Shown: positions 1 through 9,451, counted from the stretch's first letter. The stretch: 64,000 nucleotides of DNA from Haladaptatus pallidirubidus (GCF_020700235.1 NZ_CP085301.1:2418001-2482000); one strand, 5' to 3'. A program made the numbers and translations. The notes: generated from the letters alone by a model not told the origin.

Positions 1-96
1 GATCACGAAGCGGGAACGGCCACCGTCGAAGGCGACACAGATACCGACGAACTCGTCGCGACCGTCAAGGACGCTGGCTACGACGCGTCGACATAA
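1..96 (+). CDS. HMA-domain metal-binding protein, C-terminal fragment
   Basis: The window opens inside a gene; reading from base 1 gives 31 residues ending ...VKDAGYDAST before TAA. The pattern (VEGDTDTDELVATVKDAGY) is the last strand-helix part of a heavy-metal-associated ferredoxin-like domain, as in CopZ-type chaperones or the N-terminal domains of metal ATPases. Because it stops right after one domain, a small free-standing copper-chaperone-like protein is the simplest reading. The CxxC site lies outside the window, so the metal cannot be judged. Confidence 0.75.
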   Translation, partial: DHEAGTATVEGDTDTDELVATVKDAGYDAST

Positions 97-162
97 CGCT
101 CCTCGACGTCCATTCCACCTTCCCCGAATTTCGAATTTTCGAATATCCGGAACGAAGGCGGT

Positions 163-663
163 TCACTCGCGTCGATACTCGTCCAGCCACGGTGGCGGGC
201 GGCGGTTTTTCGCCCATTCGAAGAGGTGGCGCTTTTCGTTGGCGTAGTACAGGCGGTACGCGTCCACGTAGTCGTCGGTCCTCCAATCGCCGACCACCTG
301 CGGCGGGTCGCCGGGATTGCCCGTCCAATCGAGCGCCGCGATTCGGTCGTCGTTCAGTCGGCGGACGCCTGCCCACGAACCGTGATATTCGTCCAGTCCG
401 TGATTCCACCGGTATCGCCACTCTTCGTGAGCGCACGCCGTGTATTCCCGAAGATACTCCCAATTTTCGAGCGCCCGGGCGGCCCACTGCGTTAGCGGGT
501 GCTTCGAATGGGTGAACGACAGTCCTTCTTCGTCGTACCCGCGAAGCTGTACCGCGGTCGTCAGCACCATCGAACATTCGAAGACGCTACTCGTGACGTG
601 ACTATTGACCAACCACCGCGCCGTCTGTTCGAGATTTCTGTCGAGCCAGAACGCGTTAACCAC
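163..663 (-). CDS. Uncharacterised protein resembling pyrimidine-dimer-glycosylase-like phage and archaeal proteins
   Basis: The 166-residue protein begins MVNAFWLDRNLEQTARWLVNSHV and continues with an HP-x2-W motif and an ENWEYLREYTACAHEEW segment. This arrangement (LD near the start, a conserved HV, then HP...W, then N-W/Y-x-L...E-x2-R) is that of a family found in phages and archaea and distantly like T4 endonuclease V (Pfam pyrimidine dimer DNA glycosylase). That similarity is from memory and function is not established. It is rich in Trp and has no membrane segment. It is divergent from hemE with about 120 bases between the starts, enough for two promoters. Confidence 0.7.
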   Translation of the reverse strand: MVNAFWLDRNLEQTARWLVNSHVTSSVFECSMVLTTAVQLRGYDEEGLSFTHSKHPLTQWAARALENWEYLREYTACAHEEWRYRWNHGLDEYHGSWAGVRRLNDDRIAALDWTGNPGDPPQVVGDWRTDDYVDAYRLYYANEKRHLFEWAKNRRPPPWLDEYRRE

Positions 664-782
664 GGGGGACGACTACGCAACGCACGGAATTACGTCCACC
701 GGTCGATGGTCTTTCCAGCGACCGGTTACTCGTCCCTGCGGGCCTTCGAAACGCTTAGACGCCGTCCGACCAATCTCGTCCC

Positions 783-1787
783 ATGAGCGACCTGTTGGTT
801 CGTGCGGCACGCGGCGAACGCACCGAGCGCCCACCGGTTTGGCTGATGCGACAGGCCGGCCGGTACATCCCCGAGTACCGCGACATCCGCGAACAGTACA
901 GTTTCAAGGAGGCAATCAAAACGCCGGAAGTCGCGGAGCGAATCACGTTGCTTCCGTGGGAACTGTTTGAACCCGACGGACTGGTCATGTTCTCGGACAT
1001 CCTCACCGTCCTCGAACCGCTCGGCTTCGACTATCACATTGAAAGCGGGGTCGGCCCCGTCGTCTCGAATCCGGTCACGAGTCCCGACGACGTGCCGACG
1101 GAATCCGCCGACGTGGCCAGCGAAATCGACTACGTCGGGAAACTACTTACCCGCCTTCAGGACAGCGTCGGCGACCAATCCAGCATCATCGGTTTCGCTG
1201 GCGGGCCGTACACCCTCGCGTCCTACGTCGTCGGCGACGAACCGACCTCCCGAAAATCGATTCGCCGATTCCGAGCAAACCATCCCGACGCCTTCCGTGA
1301 CCTGCTCGAGGCGTTCACCGACGTCGTTTGCGAGTACGTCGAGTATCAGGTCGAACACGGCGCGGATGTCGTCCAACTCTTCGACACGTGGGCGGGTGTA
1401 CTGACGCCGGACGACTACCGCGAGTTCATCCTGCCGCTTCACCAGCGAATTTTCGGCGCTATCGACGTGCCTTCCATCGTCTTCGCGCGTCACCCCGGCG
1501 GCAAACTCGACCTGCTTCGAGAGTCCGGTGCCGACGTGGTCGGATTAGACTGGACGATAGATATGGCCGACGCTCGCGCCGAACTGGGAGCTACACCGGT
1601 TCAAGGTAATCTCGACCCGTCGTACTTGCTCTCCGACCCTAAATTCATCCGGGAGAGAACCCACGAAGTCATCGAGAAAGCGGGCGATTCGGGGCACATC
1701 CTGAACCTCGGGCACGGAATCGACCGAACGACACCCGTCGAAAACGCGAAAGCGTTCGTCGATGCCGCGAAGGAAATCGACCGCTAA
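783..1787 (+). CDS. hemE: Uroporphyrinogen decarboxylase
   Basis: HemE removes four acetate carboxyls from uroporphyrinogen III to give coproporphyrinogen III in the cytoplasm. The 334-residue protein is family length and carries the N-terminal signature PPVWLMRQAGRYIPEYR (about residues 18-34) and the second signature GFAGGPYTLASYVV (about 138-151). A weak TATA-like GCTTAGA lies at 753-759, about 27 bases before the ATG, consistent with a nearly leaderless mRNA. HemG and HemH follow downstream on the other strand. Many archaea make haem from sirohaem without HemE, so its presence with hemG/hemH is informative. Confidence 0.95.
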   Translation: MSDLLVRAARGERTERPPVWLMRQAGRYIPEYRDIREQYSFKEAIKTPEVAERITLLPWELFEPDGLVMFSDILTVLEPLGFDYHIESGVGPVVSNPVTSPDDVPTESADVASEIDYVGKLLTRLQDSVGDQSSIIGFAGGPYTLASYVVGDEPTSRKSIRRFRANHPDAFRDLLEAFTDVVCEYVEYQVEHGADVVQLFDTWAGVLTPDDYREFILPLHQRIFGAIDVPSIVFARHPGGKLDLLRESGADVVGLDWTIDMADARAELGATPVQGNLDPSYLLSDPKFIRERTHEVIEKAGDSGHILNLGHGIDRTTPVENAKAFVDAAKEIDR

Positions 1788-1831
1788 CGCTCAATTTTAC
1801 GTCGAATTTCGGGTTCTCGGCTCCGAATTTT

Positions 1832-3151
1832 TCATTTCATCCGACTCCGCAGTTCGACTTCCACGGGGGTCGCAGGTGCGAGCGTCATCGCCGCGACCAA
1901 ATCCAACTTCCTCGGCGAGATGGTTCGAACCCGAAACCGTTTGACCAGGCTCGCCATAATCAGCCTCGCTTCCAGCAGTGCAAACCGGCGGCCGATACAC
2001 TGGCGCTGGCCGCCGCCGAATGGGAAATACGCGTAGTCCGGTCGGTTTTTGTCGGCCGTCCACCGCGCTGGCCGGAATGATTCCGGGTCGTCGTAGAATT
2101 TCCTCCGACGATGCGTCGCCCACTGCGAACAGAGGACGAGCGCCCCTTCCGGAATCTCGTAGCCTCCGACGATGTCGTCCCTGATTGCCTCGCGCATCAG
2201 AAGGGAGACCGGCGGATAGAGTCGCACCGCTTCCCGAATCGTGCGGTCGGTTCGCGGGAGATCGTCGCCGATAGTAGCCAACCCGTCGAGTTGGCTGACT
2301 TCCTCCGCAACCCGCGCCTGTTCGTCGCGGTGGTTCCCGAGAAGGTAGAGCGTGTAGGTGAGCGCGAGCGCCGTCGTCTCGTGTCCGGCGATGAGGAACG
2401 TTATCAACTGATCACGAATTTCTGTATTGGACATCTTCGACTCGACGAGCGCCGAAAGGAGGTCTCTCCGTTCTTCCGTTTTTCCGCCGTCGTCTCGCGT
2501 TCGGCGCGATTCGATGAGTTCGACGACGAACGATTCGAGCCGCGAAACCGCCCGCAGGTAGCGGCGATTTCGCGGCGTTGGCACCCAATCGGGAATGTGA
2601 ACCGGAATTCGTGGATCGGGTTCGAATCGTTCCGTGACGGCGATGGCCGTCTCCCGAACTTCCGTCGCTTCCCGGAGGTCGGTGTCGAACAGCACCAACC
2701 CCAGTATGTCGAGGGTTAACTCCGGCAGTGATTCGGTGAGGACGAGCGAATCGCGGTTCTCCCATCGGTTCAAGTACTCCTCGGTTCGCTCCGTCATTAC
2801 GTCCGTGTACTTCGCAATTTGACCGGGATAGAACGCCGGTTGGATGCGTTCGTATTGTTCTTTCCAGCGGTCGCCTTCGCTGATGAGGATACCGTCGCCG
2901 AGAAGGCCTTCTAGCTCCTTGCGCTGGAACTCGCCCTTGCAGTAATTTTCGTGATTGTGAACCAGCACGTGCTCGATTGCTGTGGGGTTCGCGAGCAGGA
3001 CGACGTCGTAGCCGGGCATGGAAAGCGAGACGACTCCGCCGTGGCTTTCGACGGTTCGTTCCACAAATCCGAGCGGATCGCGGGTGTATCCGTAGGCGTG
3101 GCCGACGAGCGGTAATCCATCGGGTGACGGCGCTTCACGAGCGTCTGTCAT
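1832..3151 (-). CDS. Cytochrome P450
   Basis: A 439-residue soluble haem-thiolate monooxygenase. The I-helix oxygen-binding motif AGHETT is at residues 255-260, the ExxR pair of the K helix at E307/R310, and the haem-binding loop FPFGGGQRQCIG places the proximal cysteine at C385. There is no N-terminal anchor. Substrate is not predictable; CYP102/CYP174-like haloarchaeal P450s act on fatty acid or isoprenoid compounds, but that is only family knowledge. It is divergent from a Bat-type regulator 84 bases away and sits between haem biosynthesis genes. Redox partners are not evident nearby. Confidence 0.95.
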   Translation of the reverse strand: MTDAREAPSPDGLPLVGHAYGYTRDPLGFVERTVESHGGVVSLSMPGYDVVLLANPTAIEHVLVHNHENYCKGEFQRKELEGLLGDGILISEGDRWKEQYERIQPAFYPGQIAKYTDVMTERTEEYLNRWENRDSLVLTESLPELTLDILGLVLFDTDLREATEVRETAIAVTERFEPDPRIPVHIPDWVPTPRNRRYLRAVSRLESFVVELIESRRTRDDGGKTEERRDLLSALVESKMSNTEIRDQLITFLIAGHETTALALTYTLYLLGNHRDEQARVAEEVSQLDGLATIGDDLPRTDRTIREAVRLYPPVSLLMREAIRDDIVGGYEIPEGALVLCSQWATHRRRKFYDDPESFRPARWTADKNRPDYAYFPFGGGQRQCIGRRFALLEARLIMASLVKRFRVRTISPRKLDLVAAMTLAPATPVEVELRSRMK

Positions 3152-3205
3152 GGCTGGAGATACTCACGGCGGCCAATCGAATCTCGCGCCGAGTATGGAC
3201 GGCTG

Positions 3206-3213
3206 TTTATATA
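3206..3213 (+). promoter_or_regulatory. TATA box of the Bat-type regulator
   Basis: TTTATATA lies 23-30 bases before the ATG at 3236. That is the archaeal TATA-to-start distance, so the transcript should be leaderless or nearly so, which supports the start chosen for the regulator. Confidence 0.65.
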
Positions 3214-3235
3214 TGGAGCCGACACAACCCTCCCG

Positions 3236-3898
3236 ATGAAACGCGCTCGCCTTCGAATTCACCCTCCGATGGAACTGACCAATGCCGTCCACCGCGCGGT
3301 TCAATCGACACCCGAACTCGGCACCGCGGTTCTGCTGTCTGGCGGTATCGACCCGACCGACCCGACGGAGTTGTTTTCCATCGCTGGCGACGAGGCGGCG
3401 ATTCGGTCGGCGTTTGCCGCCCGCGACGGGATTCGGTCGTTCGACGTGACGACCGTCGAAGACGGTTTGACCTACGTGTACGTCCGCGAAGCCGAACAGG
3501 AAATGGTCGATCAACGGCGATTTCAGGACGTGTTCACCGAGGACACGCTAGTCGCTACGCTCCCGATACAGTTCCACCACGAGGGATACGTCGAATTTAC
3601 GCTCGTCGGCACGAGCACCGACCTCCAACGGGCCGTGAGGATGGCGGGAGATCTCGCGGACGTGACCGTGCTGTCCATCGGCGACGGATGGATTGGAAAT
3701 TCGGGACGCCAGCAACTCACCGACCGTCAGCGGGACGCTCTCCGCACGGCCGCCGAGATGGGATACTACGAGAACCCGCGGCGAGCTACGCAGGACGAGG
3801 TTGCTGTCGTTCTCGATATCGCTCCCAGTACGGTCGCGGAACACCTCCGAAAGGCCGAATCGACACTCGTGTCGGACGCGCTCGGAATCGACGGCTAG
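3236..3898 (+). CDS. Bat-type HTH-10 transcriptional regulator
   Basis: 220 residues. The C-terminal part, LTDRQRDALRTAAEMGYYENP followed by DEVAVVLDIAPSTVAEHLRKAE, is the helix-turn-helix of the bacterio-opsin-activator (Bat/HTH_10) family of haloarchaea. The N-terminal 150 residues are the alpha/beta sensor-like domain common in this family, without an obvious PAS or GAF signature. The start is supported by a TATA box ending 23 bases upstream. Divergent placement against the P450 gene suggests it controls that gene, which is inference. Confidence 0.88.
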   Translation: MKRARLRIHPPMELTNAVHRAVQSTPELGTAVLLSGGIDPTDPTELFSIAGDEAAIRSAFAARDGIRSFDVTTVEDGLTYVYVREAEQEMVDQRRFQDVFTEDTLVATLPIQFHHEGYVEFTLVGTSTDLQRAVRMAGDLADVTVLSIGDGWIGNSGRQQLTDRQRDALRTAAEMGYYENPRRATQDEVAVVLDIAPSTVAEHLRKAESTLVSDALGIDG

Positions 3899-3996
3899 TT
3901 CATCTGAATCACCGACCGGAATTGGTTTCGCTTTACCTCATAAATCTACGCCGACCTTTCTTGCGGTCCGTTTCTCTTTTTGGAGGTCTGTCTTTA

Positions 3997-5283
3997 CTAC
4001 TCCCTATCTGCTGGCCGAGTCGCGTGCGACTCGGCTAGCGTCGTCGCCAACCCCTTGGCCTCCCGAATCCGACTCGGAACACCCATTCTGGCGGTGTAGT
4101 TCGTTGCAAGATGGATTCCGTCGGGCGTTTCGAGTCTGTCCAGCGCGTTCCACGAAGCGTCGTAGGCCGGGAATCCACGGCCGAGGCGTGCGACGCTCAC
4201 CACATCCGCATCGGCGTCCATCACGTCGTTGAACTCGGTTCGGGCGGTTTCGCCGAGTGTTTGGTCGCTTTCCTCGACCAGTTTGGGGTTTTTCATCCCG
4301 CCGAGGAACACCGTATAAACTCCGTCCCTGTCGAACATGCTCGCATTCCACGAAACGCCGAGGGTTTCGAGTCCCTCGTCGTGGCGTACCTGATAGCCGA
4401 ATCCTTCCCTGTCGCAGTCGGCACGGAGGTGAACCAGCGCGAGGGGATTGTAGTTGAGTTCGGTGAGGCTCTCCGCCGAATCGGTGAGATTTTCGAGGAG
4501 GTCGGCGCTCGCTTCTGCGGCGGTAGTGAGGACGACATCGTCCACGGCGAACTCTGCTCCGTCGGTTTCGAGTACGTAGCCGTCGTCCGACTGTCGGATT
4601 TCGCTGATTGCGGTTTCGAGGTGGACGTTTTCGGCGTGCGCGTCGGAGAGCGCTTCCGGGAGTCGCTGAATACCCTCCTCGAACGAAATCGCGGGCGCGG
4701 ACGTTCCGCCCGCCATCGCACGCTTGAGAACCGGGGTGAGCAGATCGCCGTACTTTTGCTCCATCAGGAGAACGCCGGAGAGTGCGTGCTTGACGGGCAT
4801 CTGTTCGGGTTCCGACCCGTAAATGCCGCCGAACAGCGGGCCGATGAGATTTCGGTAGGCTTCCTCGCCGAACTTTCGAGTGAACAGTTCCGCGGCGGTT
4901 TCATCGGGGTCTGCCGGGTCGGTTTGTGGCTCTTTCAGCACGTCGAGTTTGCCGCGCCACGAGAGGAGGTCGGTTTTGCCGAATTCCTCGATTGAGAAGG
5001 GTGCTCGCCGGAGTTTCCCGTTGGCGTAGACGAACAGTTTCGTTTCTCCAGCTTCGATGACTTCGTCGTCCATTCCGAGGTCGGTGATGAGTTCGTCTAC
5101 CGGTTCGGTTCTGCGAAGTCGCTGTGGTCCCCATTCCAGCAGATGGCCGTCGACCCGATCGCTTCGGATGACGCCGCCGGGTTCCGAATCGGCTTCGAGA
5201 ACGACATACTCTATGTCCGCCTTTTCGAGGTGATGGGCGAGCGCGAGGCCCGTGATGCCCGCTCCGACGATACCGACCGTCAT
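3997..5283 (-). CDS. hemG: HemY-type protoporphyrinogen/coproporphyrinogen oxidase
   Basis: FAD-dependent oxidase of 428 residues that aromatises the porphyrinogen ring before iron insertion. It starts MTVGIVGAGITGLALAHHL, a Rossmann dinucleotide-binding motif, followed by the VLEADSEPGG acidic strand end. The reading frame extends eight residues further up, but the ATG at 5283 overlaps the hemH stop as ATGA, so I chose it; this points to translational coupling. Whether the substrate is protoporphyrinogen or coproporphyrinogen (CgoX type) cannot be told from sequence by eye. Confidence 0.9.
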   Translation of the reverse strand: MTVGIVGAGITGLALAHHLEKADIEYVVLEADSEPGGVIRSDRVDGHLLEWGPQRLRRTEPVDELITDLGMDDEVIEAGETKLFVYANGKLRRAPFSIEEFGKTDLLSWRGKLDVLKEPQTDPADPDETAAELFTRKFGEEAYRNLIGPLFGGIYGSEPEQMPVKHALSGVLLMEQKYGDLLTPVLKRAMAGGTSAPAISFEEGIQRLPEALSDAHAENVHLETAISEIRQSDDGYVLETDGAEFAVDDVVLTTAAEASADLLENLTDSAESLTELNYNPLALVHLRADCDREGFGYQVRHDEGLETLGVSWNASMFDRDGVYTVFLGGMKNPKLVEESDQTLGETARTEFNDVMDADADVVSVARLGRGFPAYDASWNALDRLETPDGIHLATNYTARMGVPSRIREAKGLATTLAESHATRPADRE

Positions 5284-6329
5284 CGGTCGAACGGGGCGTT
5301 CAGGCACATCGTGCCCGGCGTGTCCTTACACTGGCATTGTCGGAACTGATAGTAGGAGGGGTCGAAATCCGCGACGAACGGTTCCACGAGGTCGGCGAGA
5401 ACACCGGAAAACCGCTCGTCGTCGTGCGGAACCGGAACCCGGTAGAAGTCCAGGCCGATCGCTTCGGCCTCCTCGCGGAGTTCGTCGTCCAACTCCGACA
5501 GCGTCTCGCTCTGTTCGTGCATGAAGCTAATCGGTTCGACGACGACGCGCTCTGCGTCCACTTCGGTGACCGCGTCTTCGACCTCGGGTTCCGTCCACGG
5601 AATTTTTCGGTTGCCGTGATTCTGGAAGCCGAGAGAGTAAGATTCAACGCCGAGTTCGCTCGCCATCACGGTACAGAACTCGTCCACGTAGGTGTCGTAT
5701 CGACTGCCTTCGTCCAGATAGTGGGTCGGCGTTCCGTGTGCCGAAAAGACCAGTTCCGTGTCGTCGGCCGCGATGTTGAGCCCCTGCTCGTCGGCGTACC
5801 GCCGGATGTTGCTCGCCCGGATTCGATTGTAGGTCGGATGTTTGTGCCAGCCCGTAACCTCGTGAATCGGCACGTCCCAGTCCAGTCCGACGACGGCATC
5901 AGTCAGCTCTTCGAGTGAAGCGACCGTGGTGGATGCACCACAGAGTGGATAAATTGGGAGACCGACGAGTTCGTCTACGCCGTCTTCGTGGGCCTGTTCC
6001 ACTGCGTCGGCGATGAACGGTTCCGTGAACTGCATGCCGACGTAGGTCTTCGCGTCGAGGTTCCGCTCGTCGAGTTCGGCCTGCAGCGCGTCGGTCTGCG
6101 CCTTCGCCTGCGGGTCGAGAGGGGAGCCGCCGATTTTCTCGTACTCCTCGATGAGGCTCGACACGCGGCGTTCGGCGAGCTGTCGGGAACGCTCGCGCGC
6201 TTCCGCTTCGGTGGTGTCGCCTTCCAAATCGGCGTTGTTCATGAAGATGCGCTCCAGATAATCGAGAACGTTGTCTCGCGTCGGTTCCGCCGGTTCCCCG
6301 AAGTTGAGTACAACGACGCCGGTTGTCAT
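5280..6329 (-). CDS. hemH: Ferrochelatase, with C-terminal cysteine cluster
   Basis: 349 residues; inserts Fe(II) into protoporphyrin IX or coproporphyrin III. The catalytic His is H198 in VFSAHGTPTHYLDEGSRY and the second acidic residue is E275 in MHEQSETLSELDD, the expected ferrochelatase positions. The C-terminus QCQCKDTPGTMC (C332, C334, C342) plus an internal C130 (YPLCGAS) resembles the ligand set of [2Fe-2S] ferrochelatases of actinobacteria. Its stop overlaps the hemG start by four bases, so hemH is the upstream gene of the pair. Confidence 0.93.
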   Translation of the reverse strand: MTTGVVVLNFGEPAEPTRDNVLDYLERIFMNNADLEGDTTEAEARERSRQLAERRVSSLIEEYEKIGGSPLDPQAKAQTDALQAELDERNLDAKTYVGMQFTEPFIADAVEQAHEDGVDELVGLPIYPLCGASTTVASLEELTDAVVGLDWDVPIHEVTGWHKHPTYNRIRASNIRRYADEQGLNIAADDTELVFSAHGTPTHYLDEGSRYDTYVDEFCTVMASELGVESYSLGFQNHGNRKIPWTEPEVEDAVTEVDAERVVVEPISFMHEQSETLSELDDELREEAEAIGLDFYRVPVPHDDERFSGVLADLVEPFVADFDPSYYQFRQCQCKDTPGTMCLNAPFDR

Positions 6330-6450
6330 AATCGGTTCTCAGGACGGATGCGCCGAATAGTTGTCGTTTGCGGAACGAGAATCGTTTCCACGGTGTGCCT
6401 TGTTCACTGCCGGAAGCGACCGTCTACTGTTGCATGTTGTTGATGGCGAA

Positions 6451-6771
6451 CTAAAGCCACTCCGCAGCCCACGTTCCGATTTCCTCGAAAACGGGGGCGA
6501 GTGAACGACCCTTGTCACTCAAACTGTAGTAGGTCGCAATCGGTGCGTCGGCTTCGGTCCTGCGGCTGACGAAGCCCATCTCGCCGAGGTCGTCCAGCAC
6601 GCGCGACAGTGTCCGAGAACTCGCTCCCGTGGAGCGTTTGAGTTCGTTGAACCGTTTTTCACCCTCTTGGAGGTCGTGGAGGACGACGAGCCGCCACTGC
6701 GACCCGATTTGCTCGAACGATTCGACGACGCAACAGACGTTTTTCTCGTGGTCTGCCGATGTTGATGACAT
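6451..6771 (-). CDS. HxlR-family transcriptional regulator
   Basis: 106 residues containing a MarR/HxlR winged helix: IGSQWRLVVLHDLQEGEKRF, FNELKRSTGASSRTLSRVLDD and the wing GFVSRRTEADAPIATYYSL are the classic HxlR order. A pair of adjacent cysteines (NVCCVVE, about residues 12-13) near the N-terminus is reminiscent of redox-sensing HxlR members, but many lack function there. A TATA-like element lies at 6805-6815 on its strand. Target genes are unknown. Confidence 0.9.
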   Translation of the reverse strand: MSSTSADHEKNVCCVVESFEQIGSQWRLVVLHDLQEGEKRFNELKRSTGASSRTLSRVLDDLGEMGFVSRRTEADAPIATYYSLSDKGRSLAPVFEEIGTWAAEWL

Positions 6772-6804
6772 TCAAATACTCCAATTACGGCTATGTCCGC
6801 GAAT

Positions 6805-6815
6805 CTATATATTGG
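6805..6815 (-). promoter_or_regulatory. Probable promoter of the HxlR gene
   Basis: On the minus strand the sequence reads CCAATATATAG, a BRE-TATA-like block about 35-45 bases before the ATG at 6771. The region from here to the first rRNA promoter (about 350 bases, AT-rich) contains no gene that I can support. Confidence 0.5.
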
Positions 6816-7161
6816 TTCGGGCTCGAATCAGGTTGCGAAATGATACTACATTCTCTCGATTCTCGGATTCGTGGCTTTGTACTCCTCATTGAGGCGCGTC
6901 CGGGTTGTCGTCCGCCACCATCGTTGTTTGCCTGATAATATATGATTGTTTTCTGGTCATTCGTCGTAACTATTCTCGGACAAAATCAGTTTTCGAACCT
7001 TAATAAAGAAAAATTCGTGAACCAATTTGTTCTCGATGAAGAACGTTATAGAGTACTTTCGCACGCGTATGTGCCCATTACGAACGAAATACGGTGGCCG
7101 TTATTGTACGATTACTGAGTGTGACGTGTCGAGACTTCCCAAAGAACATCTCGTTCGACGG

Positions 7162-7169
7162 CCTTAAAT
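7162..7169 (+). promoter_or_regulatory. rRNA promoter P1
   Basis: CCTTAAAT preceded by CGACGG, the haloarchaeal rRNA TATA-like box; ATTCGTAC follows about 20 bases later, near the expected transcription start. First of at least four similar units. Confidence 0.7.
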
Positions 7170-7288
7170 GTATACCTGCCATTCGTACAAATGCGAAGGT
7201 CGCACGGTGTTCTCCACCGGGTGGCCGCTCGACTCCCACGCCTCGTGGCTGAAAGTCGGAGTCGGGCGAAAGAAAACCCAATCCAACG

Positions 7289-7297
7289 CCCTTAAGT
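7289..7297 (+). promoter_or_regulatory. rRNA promoter P2
   Basis: CCCTTAAGT preceded by AATCCAACG and followed about 14 bases later by ATTCGGATG, repeating the P1 arrangement 127 bases downstream of it. Confidence 0.75.
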
Positions 7298-7354
7298 GTA
7301 TGGGGGCATTCGGATGTAATGTCGACGGCGTCCCACGGTTCGGGACGACCAAAA

Positions 7355-7405
7355 CACATCCAATCCGGTGCCTTTAAGTAACCAAGGCGATTCGGATTGG
7401 ATGTG
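7355..7405 (+). promoter_or_regulatory. rRNA promoter P3 inside an inverted repeat
   Basis: The box GCCTTTAAGTA (7370-7380) is enclosed by a perfect 13-base inverted repeat, CACATCCAATCCG at 7355-7367 and its complement at 7393-7405. The right arm overlaps the presumed start region (TTCGGATTGG). Confidence 0.75.
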
Positions 7406-7450
7406 ACACGCGCCCTCGGCGACACTCGCCAAGGGCGAGCGAAATCCGAC

Positions 7451-7461
7451 GCCCTTAAATA
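7451..7461 (+). promoter_or_regulatory. rRNA promoter P4
   Basis: GCCCTTAAATA preceded by AAATCCGAC and followed by CTCGGATATGAACGCG. It lies 81 bases after P3 and is the clearest copy of the unit. Confidence 0.75.
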
Positions 7462-7555
7462 CAACAGGGGCCTCGGATATGAACGCGAAGAAAGACTCAA
7501 CACGCGATCTGCGAGGCGTTCAAACCGTCTCGCAATCTCGGACAACAAAGGTTCG

Positions 7556-7572
7556 AAGGGTTTAATACCCTT
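7556..7572 (+). promoter_or_regulatory. Possible fifth promoter-like palindrome in the rRNA leader
   Basis: AAGGG-TTTAATA-CCCTT: a TATA-like core in a 5-base inverted repeat, preceded by GGTTCG. It could be a proximal promoter or a leader hairpin; the downstream start motif seen at P1-P4 is missing. Confidence 0.35.
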
Positions 7573-7648
7573 CCTCGCCTTTCATCAAGTCCGAAGAAAA
7601 TGAGGATTCCACCCCTGCGGTCAGCCGTACACGATGGAATCTGATGTT

Positions 7649-7666
7649 AGCCTTGGTAGTTCGGTG
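7649..7666 (+). other. Pre-16S processing stem, 5' arm
   Basis: AGCCTTGGTAGTTCGGTG pairs with bases 9341-9361 (CACCTTTGAACTACCAAGGC plus T) on the far side of 16S. Archaeal pre-16S RNA is cut in such a stem at a bulge-helix-bulge by the splicing endonuclease. Confidence 0.8.
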
Positions 7667-7769
7667 ACACCTTGTCGGTTTACCGATGTGGTGTCTCGAA
7701 CGTGTGATATGTGATACACTCTCTTCTGAGAGTGTCTCCGCCTAACATGCTGGACATTCGTCCAGCGGC

Positions 7770-9240
<1,471 letters not shown>

Positions 9241-9340
9241 AACGACCGGGATTGGGTCGACGACCCAACCCACCTTAACCCGTCAGTTTTTACTGACGGA
9301 TGGCAACTCACTTCGAGAAACCACTCGTCTCCCGACGAGG

Positions 9341-9361
9341 CACCTTTGAACTACCAAGGCT
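9341..9361 (+). other. Pre-16S processing stem, 3' arm
   Basis: Complement of the arm at 7649-7666, with a small internal loop at AAA/GG. Confidence 0.8.
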
Positions 9362-9385
9362 GTTCCACGCCCTCAACAGAGGGTA

Positions 9386-9451
9386 GCTTCCGCTCGTTGG
9401 AGAGCGCTGCTGTTCCGCAGCAGAACTCGGGTTCGACTCCCGTGGGGAGCC
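9386..9451 (+). tRNA. tRNA-like element in the 16S-23S spacer (probably degenerate)
   Basis: This is where haloarchaea normally carry tRNA-Ala. I can fold a D-arm (GCTC-GTTGGA-GAGC, 9392-9405), an anticodon arm (CTGCT-GTTCCGC-AGCAG, 9407-9423; anticodon would be UCC), a T-arm with loop TTCGACT (9432-9438) and an acceptor GCTTCC/GGGGAGC. However the two linker bases before the D-arm are absent, the outermost T-stem pair (T-T) does not pair, the variable region is three bases and the total is only about 66. It is therefore best read as a tRNA remnant or an rRNA-spacer structure; it is not a confident functional tRNA-Gly. Confidence 0.35.

Noticed and set aside
9386..9451. Confident functional tRNA-Gly (UCC) in the spacer
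   Set aside because: The cloverleaf lacks the linker before the D-arm and has a three-base variable region; kept only as a degenerate tRNA-like element.
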